Assembly (NCBI RefSeq): GCF_900108515.1 | Contig: NZ_FNWW01000009.1 | Span: 42,959-106,958 of the forward strand | DNA length: 64,000 bases | Reading direction: 5' to 3' | Origin: Halobacillus karajensis | GTDB taxonomy: Bacteria; Bacillota; Bacilli; Bacillales; Halobacillaceae | Shown here: piece after piece, positions 16,855 to 26,308 of the stretch | Numbering within the stretch: position 1 is the stretch's first letter | Layout: every line of letters starts with the position of its first letter | Position numbers and translations under genes: made by a program | Notes under the pieces: generated by a model | What the model saw: the letters and a program-made list of their open reading frames with translations, nothing else | Told to the model about the DNA's origin: nothing | Databases searched by the model: none

Positions 16855-18066
16855 TTATAATAAATCATCAAAATCATCTTCCTCTTGACCTGTATGTTCG
16901 TCTGGTGAGACTTCAATAATATAACTTTCTTGCAATGCCTTTTCAATATCTCCATTAAAGTCTACATTTGATTCGTAATAGTTCGCTTTCTCTCTTGTAG
17001 GTTTTGTCTTTGGAGATTTGGGTACAAACACTGTGCAACAATCTTCAAATGGACGAATGGAAATGTCATACGTTCCAATTGTTCTAGAGATATCAATAAT
17101 CTCAATTTTATCCATAGATACGAGTGGACGAATAATTGGATAGTTAGTTACCTCGTTGATTGTATTCATACTTTCCATCGTCTGACTTGCAACTTGCCCG
17201 AGGCTTTCCCCTGTAGTAATAGAAAGAAGACCATTTCTCTCAGCGATCCGTTCACTTATTCGCATCATCATTCGTCTCATGATTGTCATACTGTAGCCTT
17301 CAGGCATTTCACGATGAATTGTTTGCTGAACTCCCGTGAACGGAATGACATGAATTTTCACCTTGGAACCAAATTTGGACAGCTCCTGTGCTAAATCAAT
17401 AACTTTCTGTTTTGCTCTCTCACTTGTATATGGAGGAGAATGGAAATGAATCGCTTCAATTTCCACCCCACGTTTCATAGTTAAATAGCCGGCGACCGGA
17501 CTATCAATACCCCCAGAAAGCATCAACAAGCTCTTCCCTGTTGTTCCTACAGGTAATCCTCCGGCACCTGGGTAATCCTGTGCTGTAACATAACAGCCTT
17601 CATGACGGACTTCCACTTTTATCTCAACATCAGGGTTATGGACATCAACGGTGACCCCTTCAGTGTGACGTAAAATATGTCCACCTAATAAGGGATTCAT
17701 TTCTTGAGAAGGAATAGGAAAGGTTTTGTCCGTACGTTTAGAAGAAATCTTGAACGTTCGAGCACCTTTCGCATCTTGGAAAGCTAGTAATGCCGCACCT
17801 TTCATTTCTTCCTCATCTTTTTCAATTTTTACAGCAAAACTCAAACTATGAATGCCGAAAATTTCCTGACATTCCTTCATCACCTGATGTGGATCTTCTC
17901 CATTTAATAAAACATACATCCGTCCTTGAGTCTTTTGTATAGTTGTATTTGAATACTTTTTTAGTTTAATGGCAATATTGCTTTGCAACTTTTGTTCAAA
18001 CGCTCTTCTGTTTTTTCCTTTTAGTGCCATTTCACCATAGCGGATCATAATGCGATCGAATTTCAT
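16855..18066 (-). CDS. thiI: tRNA 4-thiouridine synthase ThiI
   Basis: 403 residues: NFLD and THUMP domains (about 1-165) followed by a PP-loop adenylating domain with SGGIDSPVAGYLTMKRG (about 185-201). It adenylates uridine 8 of tRNA and inserts sulfur, protecting against near-UV light. The C-terminal rhodanese domain found in E. coli ThiI is absent, as usual in Bacillus. Its gene follows iscS by 5 bases, which fits the dedicated desulfurase partner known as NifZ in B. subtilis. Confidence 0.95.
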   Translation of the reverse strand: MKFDRIMIRYGEMALKGKNRRAFEQKLQSNIAIKLKKYSNTTIQKTQGRMYVLLNGEDPHQVMKECQEIFGIHSLSFAVKIEKDEEEMKGAALLAFQDAKGARTFKISSKRTDKTFPIPSQEMNPLLGGHILRHTEGVTVDVHNPDVEIKVEVRHEGCYVTAQDYPGAGGLPVGTTGKSLLMLSGGIDSPVAGYLTMKRGVEIEAIHFHSPPYTSERAKQKVIDLAQELSKFGSKVKIHVIPFTGVQQTIHREMPEGYSMTIMRRMMMRISERIAERNGLLSITTGESLGQVASQTMESMNTINEVTNYPIIRPLVSMDKIEIIDISRTIGTYDISIRPFEDCCTVFVPKSPKTKPTREKANYYESNVDFNGDIEKALQESYIIEVSPDEHTGQEEDDFDDLL

Positions 18067-18071
18067 TCAAC

Positions 18072-19211
18072 TCACCCCATCGTTGCTTTTAAATTTTCTA
18101 CGGTTTGATCTAATTTTCTCAGAAAAGTGTGGATCTCATCCATTTCATTCAACGTAGAAAGACTGACTCTTAAAGCAGAGGTAGTTCGTTCATAATCTAA
18201 ATGACATGCCTTTAACACAGCACTTACATCTGGCTGCTTGGAAGAACATGCGGATTTAGTAGAAATGAATATTCCTTCCTCTCCTAACGCATGAATGACC
18301 ACTTCTGGTTTGTACTTCGGAATTGAAAAGTTAAGAATATGAGGAGCCCCATCTTCTGGAGAATTAATCATATAACTCGCTCTTTCTTCAAGGCCTTTCC
18401 ACAAAACCTGTCTCATTTCTGCCAAATGGGCCACCTTTTGTTCCAGGTTTTCATTCAATAGTCGAAGGGCTTTCACGAAAGCTACAGTGCCTGGCAGATT
18501 TTCTGTACCTGCCCTTACCTCCGACTCTTGACTCCCTCCATGTAAGAGGGGAAACAGTGTAACATGTGGTTGTTTAATAAGTGCGCCTGTCCCTTTCAAA
18601 CCATGAATTTTATGACCGGATAGTGTACACAAATCAATGCCCCATTCTTTAATGGAAAGATCCACTTTTCCTAAGCCCTGTACATGATCAACATGGAAAA
18701 AGACTTTAGGGTATGATCTCAGAAACTGTCCGATTTGTCTTACAGGTTGGATGGTACCTACTTCATTATTCACGCTCATTACACTGACAAGGATTGTATC
18801 GGGTCTTATAGCATTTTTAATATCATCGGGGTTAACCTTCCCGTTCCGGTCCACATTTATATAAGTAACATCAAAGCCCAGTGTCTCCAGTGCCCGAAAT
18901 GCTTCCATAACCGACGGATGTTCAATCTGAGTTGTAATTAAATGTTTTCCTCTGGATTGGTGCTGCAGAGCTATTCCTTTAACAGCCATATTATTTCCTT
19001 CCGTTCCTCCTGAAGTAAAAATAACCTCTTGGGGGGCTACATTCAATATTTGAGCTGCCTGTTTTCTTGAGCGGTCCAGCAAACGTTCCGCCTCACTTCC
19101 AAAACTGTGTACAGAGGAAGGATTGGCATAATATTGGTCCGCGACCTTTTGGAAACTATTTAACACTTCCGGATGCGGGTGTGTAGTAGCACTATTATCT
19201 AAATAGATCAT
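18072..19211 (-). CDS. iscS: Cysteine desulfurase, ThiI partner (NifZ/IscS type)
   Basis: 379 residues, PLP fold type I. MIYLDNSATTHPHPEV starts the protein, the PLP lysine is in LSGHKIHGLKGTGAL (about 200-214) and the persulfide cysteine is in STKSACSSKQPD (about 318-329). It removes sulfur from cysteine and passes it to ThiI, which is co-transcribed with it. The B. subtilis orthologue is nifZ (ytbK region). Start ATG with a weak GGAGT site. Confidence 0.93.
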   Translation of the reverse strand: MIYLDNSATTHPHPEVLNSFQKVADQYYANPSSVHSFGSEAERLLDRSRKQAAQILNVAPQEVIFTSGGTEGNNMAVKGIALQHQSRGKHLITTQIEHPSVMEAFRALETLGFDVTYINVDRNGKVNPDDIKNAIRPDTILVSVMSVNNEVGTIQPVRQIGQFLRSYPKVFFHVDHVQGLGKVDLSIKEWGIDLCTLSGHKIHGLKGTGALIKQPHVTLFPLLHGGSQESEVRAGTENLPGTVAFVKALRLLNENLEQKVAHLAEMRQVLWKGLEERASYMINSPEDGAPHILNFSIPKYKPEVVIHALGEEGIFISTKSACSSKQPDVSAVLKACHLDYERTTSALRVSLSTLNEMDEIHTFLRKLDQTVENLKATMG

Positions 19212-19425
19212 GAGCTTTGACTCCTTTACTTCAAATTGCAGTCCATTATTTTATCATAACATGTAAACAAAAGAAACAAATTGTTCTATGCCTACAAAAG
19301 CGTCTAACGGAATTTAATCATGTTAAGCCGAGCATTAAAATAAAAGTTTTTTCATAGAGTCACTACAGATTTAAGGATCCAGGGATATTTAAAATCATTC
19401 CTGTTATATAGCTTCTGAAAATTGC

Positions 19426-19458
19426 AAAAGAGCGGCTGCCGACGGCAGCCGCTCTTTC
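19426..19458 (-). terminator. Terminator downstream of ezrA
   Basis: AAGAGCGGCTGCCG and CGGCAGCCGCTCTT form a near-perfect 14-bp stem followed by TTTGC on minus. Confidence 0.85.
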
Positions 19459-19480
19459 CTTAACTAATCTTCAACATCAC

Positions 19481-19558
19481 TCACCAAACTCTTAGATAGG
19501 CACTTCCCCACACGAGAAAGGTTCCTGATGCAAGTCCAATCAATAGGCGTTTTTTCAT
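19481..19558 (-). CDS. Possible 25-residue membrane peptide between ezrA and its terminator
   Basis: ATG at 19556-19558 opens MKKRLLIGLASGTFLVWG, a positively charged start followed by a hydrophobic stretch, then YLRVW and stop. A modest GGATGGGAAAC purine run precedes it. It starts 11 bases after the ezrA stop and ends before the shared terminator, so it would be on the ezrA mRNA. No family recognised; it may be a small membrane peptide or chance. Confidence 0.35.
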   Translation of the reverse strand: MKKRLLIGLASGTFLVWGSAYLRVW

Positions 19559-19569
19559 CGTTTCCCATC

Positions 19570-21261
19570 CTAGAGAAGAACTTCTTCCTCCTTATCGATC
19601 TTAGAAAGGGCTGCAGGATCCACTTCCTTAATGGCTTCAGAAGCAAGTTTCAGTGCCTCCTCATAATGACAGGACCTAAACTTTTCTTCTGATTCGAGAA
19701 GTTTCGCAGCCAGAATAGGATATTTACTTCTGTACCGGTTGCCGTATTGAATGACACGTTCAGCTAAATGGGCCGTTTCCATTACCTTCTCAGCATCTTC
19801 ATTTAGCTGCTCTATCATACCGGAAGCTTCTTCTAACATCTCATTCACCACAACCATATCTAAGGGATGCATCTCCATGCCTCGAAAAACTTCATCTACT
19901 TTCTCACTGGCAGCTTTCATATCATCATAGACAGAAGTAGGGATGCCAGGGATATTACTGCGTTTGAGCCGTCGGTGTGTGTCAAGAAGCAGATTTTCCA
20001 TTTTTGTTAATTTCTGTTTTGCTTCCCGCTCATCTTTTCTAAGGTTTTGTACACGTTCATGGAAATAACTATGTTGTTCTTCAAGCTCCTTCAATTGCCT
20101 CTGGGCTTCTTCTAAGTCATCACGCAGACTGGCGTAAGATGTTTCCCCATCCTCCCGCCTGAATTCAAGGCTTGTTACACGTTTATGCATTTGACTAAAC
20201 CAATTCATTAGGCTGCGATGTGCTTCTATATCTTCTTGCTCTACTTGATAAGTTTTCTGAATCTCATCCAATTCACGTTCAGTTTCTGCCAATACATGCC
20301 CCAATTCATCCAATTGGACTTTCAGGGGTACGAATTGTTTTTCTACATAATGATGAGCAATTGCTTCACTTTCTAATAATTGATACATCTCCTGGATTCG
20401 GGTTTCGATTTCTTGCAAAGACTCTTCCACACCTGTCTGATCACCCATTTCCAGCTGACTCATCATTTCTTCTAGGGAGCGCTCAAAACTATGTATCTCT
20501 GGAAGCAAATCGAATTGAGAAATTCGATAACCTTCTGCTTTCATATCTTCCACACCATTTTTTAGCTCTGCCAACTGCTCAGGGAGTTCTGTTCTCACTA
20601 ACTTATATCGTTCCGGGAAGTACTGAACATCTTCTTGGAGCTTCGTAGTCTCTTGACGAATCGTACGAACGAGAGCATTTGCTTCAATATAATTCCCTTT
20701 ATTCGCTAATTGTTCGTACCCCTCAAGCTGTTGTTTTAAGTCTTCTACCCTTTGTTCGAATACACGTACCGCTTTCCCATATTGGTGGCGGTTCTGAATT
20801 AATACTTTCGTCAGTTCTTTAAGATCCGGCTCCATAGATTCAATTTCCAAACGGCTTTGCTTTTCAGAATCCAGAAGATCTTCTAATTCCTGAAGCATCG
20901 CTTTGATGTCTTCCTCAATGGCTACCAACTTTTTTTCCGTTTTTCCTAAAACGACTTTGACACGTTTCATGCGATAACGGTCAGCCGCTTCTTCCGCATC
21001 GAAAAGATCTTCCTCAAGCTCAGGGAGCTCCTTCGTCAAAATCTGATCCCAGCGCTCCCGCCACTCTTCAAATTTTTCTTGAGTCTCGCCGGAAAGGTTC
21101 AAGCTTTTCACTTTAGATAACTCTTCGGTTACGCGCCGATTCATGATATCCATTTTCCAACCTTCTAGGCGATCCACTTCATCATAGACCTTTTTCCGCC
21201 AAATCAGCCCGATGATGAACAATGCGATGAGTAGTAAAATAGCCCCGATGACGAACTTCAT
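19570..21261 (-). CDS. ezrA: Septation ring formation regulator EzrA
   Basis: 563 residues, matching B. subtilis EzrA (562). A single N-terminal transmembrane helix (about 2-20) ends in IWRKKVYDEVDRLEGWKMDI, and the rest is heptad-rich coiled coil that folds into spectrin-like repeats. The NRRVTEELSKVKSLNLSGET segment after the anchor is typical. EzrA is an FtsZ-binding membrane protein that limits Z-ring formation and shuttles PBP1. RBS AAGGAGG before ATG. Confidence 0.95.
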   Translation of the reverse strand: MKFVIGAILLLIALFIIGLIWRKKVYDEVDRLEGWKMDIMNRRVTEELSKVKSLNLSGETQEKFEEWRERWDQILTKELPELEEDLFDAEEAADRYRMKRVKVVLGKTEKKLVAIEEDIKAMLQELEDLLDSEKQSRLEIESMEPDLKELTKVLIQNRHQYGKAVRVFEQRVEDLKQQLEGYEQLANKGNYIEANALVRTIRQETTKLQEDVQYFPERYKLVRTELPEQLAELKNGVEDMKAEGYRISQFDLLPEIHSFERSLEEMMSQLEMGDQTGVEESLQEIETRIQEMYQLLESEAIAHHYVEKQFVPLKVQLDELGHVLAETERELDEIQKTYQVEQEDIEAHRSLMNWFSQMHKRVTSLEFRREDGETSYASLRDDLEEAQRQLKELEEQHSYFHERVQNLRKDEREAKQKLTKMENLLLDTHRRLKRSNIPGIPTSVYDDMKAASEKVDEVFRGMEMHPLDMVVVNEMLEEASGMIEQLNEDAEKVMETAHLAERVIQYGNRYRSKYPILAAKLLESEEKFRSCHYEEALKLASEAIKEVDPAALSKIDKEEEVLL

Positions 21262-21422
21262 AAATAGCCTCCTTACAATAAACGTGCCATACGGATGTAT
21301 TGCGTTCCGATATATGATTTAGTTGTTTATAATGATACCATGTAAATCATACTTTTGGCTAAAATATTTCAAATTTATTATCGTATTGACAAAAAATTCA
21401 ATCACAAGGGAGAGACCGCAAA

Positions 21423-22226
21423 ATGATGGATGGACACATTCATTCCCCATATTGTCCACATGGGACTTCTGACTCCTTAAGAAACTACATTGAACAGGCG
21501 ATTGATCTAGGTTATCATTCCATGACTTTTACTGAACACGCTCCACTTCCGGAATCTTTCTCAGACCCTGTCCCTGAAAAAGACAGCGGCATGTCCTTAC
21601 ACATGGTGGAAAAGTACTTACAAGATGTTCAACAACTGAAAGAAGAATATGAAAGTGAGATTCAAATTAACAAAGGGTTTGAGGTTGACTTCATCGAAGG
21701 TTATGAAAGAGAGATTGAAGGTTTCCTTGATACCTACGGGCCCTCACTTGATGACAGCATTCTCTCCGTCCATTTCCTAAAAGGGCAAAAACATTGGTAT
21801 TGTATTGATTACAGCCCTGATATGTATACAGAGGCGGCTAACGACTTAGGCGGAATCAGTCAACTATACACGGCTTATTACAAAACATTAGTTCAATCAG
21901 TCAAAGCGGAATTAGGGAAATATAAACCCACACGGATCGGGCATATGACCCTTGTGAAGAAGTTCCAACATCTATACCCTGCACCTGAAGGTTGGGAGAC
22001 GGATGCCGCTGCCCTTCTAAAAATAGTTAAAAACTATGGTTATGCCCTCGATTATAATGGAGCAGGCATTCATAAAGAACATTGTAAAGAGACTTATCCG
22101 CCGTTGTATTTGGCAAGACAAGCCTCATCTATGGGAATCCCTCTGGTATATGGTTCGGATGCGCATCACGCCCTCGGTCTAGGACAGGGGGGCCATGCTA
22201 TTGACAAGAAATTACTTACGCTTTAG
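21423..22226 (+). CDS. hisJ: Histidinol-phosphatase, PHP family
   Basis: 267 residues with the PHP metal-binding fold: DGHIHSPYCPHGTSD (about 3-17), TEHAPLP (about 38-44) and the late GSDAHH (about 243-248). Converts histidinol phosphate to histidinol in histidine biosynthesis. The rest of the his pathway is not nearby, as in B. subtilis where hisJ (hisK) also sits beside refZ and ezrA. Its last 11 bases overlap the end of the convergent refZ gene. Confidence 0.93.
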   Translation: MMDGHIHSPYCPHGTSDSLRNYIEQAIDLGYHSMTFTEHAPLPESFSDPVPEKDSGMSLHMVEKYLQDVQQLKEEYESEIQINKGFEVDFIEGYEREIEGFLDTYGPSLDDSILSVHFLKGQKHWYCIDYSPDMYTEAANDLGGISQLYTAYYKTLVQSVKAELGKYKPTRIGHMTLVKKFQHLYPAPEGWETDAAALLKIVKNYGYALDYNGAGIHKEHCKETYPPLYLARQASSMGIPLVYGSDAHHALGLGQGGHAIDKKLLTL

Positions 22227-22818
22227 CCAATACTTTTACCGATGGGTAATCATTCATTAAACTGCTGTACATGTCAACGAAATGATTTAAAGATGCTTCT
22301 GTAATAAAAGGGTCCTTAAATTCATGAGGCATCATAAAAGGAGCATTTAAAAGCCCTTTTAATTGTAACAAACATAATTTTTCCTTAAACGTTACCTCAA
22401 TGTGTGATTTCTTCTGGAAAAGAATCTGAGTAAACAGATGATTTTCTTTAGCCAGATAGGTCACAAGCATTTCCCTGGCGAATGTTGTATTTAAGGTTAA
22501 TTCCCTGTTTAGCAAACACGAGAGTTGATAATGGGATTGTTTATAATGTAAAATCTTTTTCACTAATTCATTTAATCTATATTCTTCCTCTGAGGGTAGC
22601 TCACACTCAAGCATTTCCAAATAAGGTTCGAAATAGCTGACAGCGAGCGATTCAAAAAGTCCTTGTTTGCTCTTAAAATAGTAATGGATTAATGAGACAT
22701 TAACATTAGCAGCCTTTGCGATATCCCGGACAGATGTTCCATTGAAACCTTGACTGTAAAAAAGGCGACACGCTACATCTAACACTTTGTCGCGAGTTAC
22801 ATTTGTTGGTCGGCTCAT
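22216..22818 (-). CDS. refZ: TetR-family division regulator RefZ
   Basis: 200 residues; N-terminal TetR helix-turn-helix (about 8-55) with FNGTSVRDIAKAANVNVSLIHYYF. In B. subtilis RefZ (YttP) binds sites near the origin and inhibits FtsZ assembly during sporulation, helping chromosome capture. The position between hisJ and ytsP is identical to B. subtilis, which is the main reason for the symbol. Start ATG 22816-22818 after GGGGGAAA. Ends overlap hisJ by 11 bases, tail to tail. Confidence 0.88.
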   Translation of the reverse strand: MSRPTNVTRDKVLDVACRLFYSQGFNGTSVRDIAKAANVNVSLIHYYFKSKQGLFESLAVSYFEPYLEMLECELPSEEEYRLNELVKKILHYKQSHYQLSCLLNRELTLNTTFAREMLVTYLAKENHLFTQILFQKKSHIEVTFKEKLCLLQLKGLLNAPFMMPHEFKDPFITEASLNHFVDMYSSLMNDYPSVKVLAKA

Positions 22819-22943
22819 TATTTTTCCCCCTCAGGAAAAGATTCTCTATATTTGTGGGATTTCCTGCTGACAATCGTCCATCAAATACCGACAGCTGATT
22901 CATGATTTTGTCGAATTGTATATATTTTTAAGGAGGTTTATTT

Positions 22944-23423
22944 ATGTTCCAGTCCACGGTTTACACAGGTACAAAAACCAAAAATTATGATCTAGTAATC
23001 AAACAATTAACATCTCTCCTTGAGGATGAACCAGATCCTATTGCAAATTTAGCGAACGCTTCTTCGTTATTAAATCAATTCTTAGAAGATGTCAATTGGG
23101 TTGGTTTTTACATATGGAGGAAAGACCAACTTGTCTTAGGGCCATTCCAAGGGCTGCCTGCCTGTGTGCGAATTCCATCAGGGAAAGGCGTTTGCGGCAC
23201 CGCTGTTTCAGAAAATAAAGTCCAGCGCATCCAGGATGTCCATGCTTTTCCTGGTCACATTGCCTGTGATGCAGCAAGCCAATCAGAAATCGTTATCCCT
23301 ATTGAGAAAAACGGAGAGATTTACGGGGTTCTTGATATCGACAGCCCTTCAAAAAATAGATTTGATGAAGTGGATGAAGAAAAATTAGTAGAATTTGTCC
23401 AAACTCTCCAACAGTATATTTAG
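22944..23423 (+). CDS. ytsP: GAF-domain free methionine-(R)-sulfoxide reductase YtsP
   Basis: 159 residues, one GAF domain. Three cysteines at 74, 84 and 108 (ACVRIP, KGVCGTA, HIACDA) match the three redox cysteines of fRMsr enzymes, which reduce free methionine-R-sulfoxide. Strong AAGGAGG ribosome site. Followed by a strong terminator. It sits between refZ and rpsD as in B. subtilis. Confidence 0.93.
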   Translation: MFQSTVYTGTKTKNYDLVIKQLTSLLEDEPDPIANLANASSLLNQFLEDVNWVGFYIWRKDQLVLGPFQGLPACVRIPSGKGVCGTAVSENKVQRIQDVHAFPGHIACDAASQSEIVIPIEKNGEIYGVLDIDSPSKNRFDEVDEEKLVEFVQTLQQYI

Positions 23424-23469
23424 GACTAAGATTTAACTGTTTAAAATGAGAATAAATGATGAACGCCAT

Positions 23470-23514
23470 AAAAAGTAGTGGACCACCATTTAGAGGTGGT
23501 CCACTACTTTTTAT
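23470..23514. terminator. Terminator after ytsP
   Basis: AAAAAGTAGTGGACCACC and GGTGGTCCACTACTTTTT form a perfect 18-bp stem with a 7-base loop. Confidence 0.9.
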
Positions 23515-23693
23515 ATATAGCGCCTGAACATCCTGTTGAACAATTGATTTACGATTAGGTCTGAATCCTCCCTTCAAGGGGCAAGTTCACATGAATAGTC
23601 CCTTTCTCTTTGGTTCTCCCTATCCCTTACTAACTGCCATGAGAAGACAAACCTATCGATCAGTCGTTTAAAAACTGAAAACATGAAAGTCCC

Positions 23694-23722
23694 TTGACTT
23701 CTTTCCTAAATAAAATTATAAT
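23694..23722 (+). promoter_or_regulatory. Sigma-A promoter of rpsD
   Basis: TTGACT, 17-base gap, perfect TATAAT. Transcription should start near 23729, leaving an mRNA leader of about 180 bases. Confidence 0.85.
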
Positions 23723-23728
23723 ATTCGT

Positions 23729-23908
23729 TGTGTAAAATAAATGGCAGCCTATGTGAACCACCATTGTCATCATTTTGTTCCTCTACGGAGGTGCATCGTG
23801 TAACTCTCTGCTGCTGGGGCGAAGGTGCATGAAAACATAATGAGCAATGGAAGAAGGGACACACTGTTTTTATTTTATGCAAAATAAAATAAAAAGGAGG
23901 AAATTCCT
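23729..23908 (+). promoter_or_regulatory. Long rpsD leader, presumed S4 autoregulatory element
   Basis: The segment between the predicted transcription start and rpsD ATG has several pairing possibilities (for example GGAGGTGCATCG with the GGTGCATGAA region) and no ORF. B. subtilis S4 represses its own mRNA by binding such a leader; a structured leader upstream of rpsD in Firmicutes is a known r-protein element. The exact fold was not computed. Confidence 0.6.
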
Positions 23909-24511
23909 ATGGCACGATATACAGGTCCAACCTGGAAAAAATCACGTCGCTATGGCATTTCTTTAAGCGGAACTGGTAAGGAACTTGAAAAGCGTCCTTA
24001 CGCACCTGGACAACATGGTCCAAACCAACGTAAAAAACTATCCGAATTCGGTCTTCAACTACAAGAGAAGCAAAAGCTTCGTTTCATGTACGGTTTGACA
24101 GAACGTCAATTCCGTCGTTTGTTTGAAGAAGCGGGTAACATGAAAGGGATCCACGGTGAAAACTTCATGATCCTTCTTGAATCCCGTTTGGATAACTTGG
24201 TTTACCGCCTTGGTCTAGCTCGTACGCGCAATCAAGCTCGTCAGCTAGTTACACACGGTCACGTAACAGTAGATGGTGGTCGCGTCGATATCCCATCTTA
24301 CCGCGTAGCTCCTGGTCAAGTGATCAGCCTTCGCGAAAAATCTCAAAAACTTAACGTTGTCGAAGAGGCAATCGAAGTCAACAACTTCGTACCAGAATAC
24401 CTTACTTTCGACGAAGACAAGCGTGAAGGTACGTACACTCGTTACCCTGAGCGTTCTGAGCTTCCTTCTGAAATCAATGAAGCTCTTATCGTTGAGTTCT
24501 ACTCTCGTTAA
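23909..24511 (+). CDS. rpsD: 30S ribosomal protein S4
   Basis: 200 residues, identical in length to B. subtilis S4. The start [26 protein letters not shown] lacks the zinc-binding cysteines of some S4 proteins, and the S4 RNA-binding domain (about 92-155) contains [10 protein letters not shown] and [14 protein letters not shown]. Primary 16S-binding protein of the small subunit. Ribosome site AAGGAGG, its own terminator, unlinked to other ribosomal genes as is normal in this group. Confidence 0.98.
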   Translation: MARYTGPTWKKSRRYGISLSGTGKELEKRPYAPGQHGPNQRKKLSEFGLQLQEKQKLRFMYGLTERQFRRLFEEAGNMKGIHGENFMILLESRLDNLVYRLGLARTRNQARQLVTHGHVTVDGGRVDIPSYRVAPGQVISLREKSQKLNVVEEAIEVNNFVPEYLTFDEDKREGTYTRYPERSELPSEINEALIVEFYSR

Positions 24512-24520
24512 TTCTTTACC

Positions 24521-24556
24521 GAGAAAAAACCGTCGGATTTTCCGACGGTTTTTTAT
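24521..24556 (+). terminator. Terminator after rpsD
   Basis: AAAACCGTCGGA and TCCGACGGTTTTTT form a strong hairpin ten bases after the stop. Confidence 0.9.
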
Positions 24557-24571
24557 ATCCAGTATTAAATA

Positions 24572-24612
24572 TAAAAATTGCCCCCATCCATAAGGAGGGG
24601 GCAATTTTTATA
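24572..24612. terminator. Terminator after tyrS
   Basis: AAAAATTGCCCCC and GGGGGCAATTTTT flank a short loop; on minus it follows the tyrS stop. Confidence 0.85.
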
Positions 24613-24614
24613 TT

Positions 24615-26190
<1,576 letters not shown>

Positions 26191-26308
26191 TAACTATGTA
26201 TATATTTATCATATTCCTCTCTAAAAAGCAACAAAACCACGTGTGGAATTATGTCCTATTATAGGCGGGTGTGTTATAATGTTGTTGGATTTTTTAGGAG
26301 GTATTATC

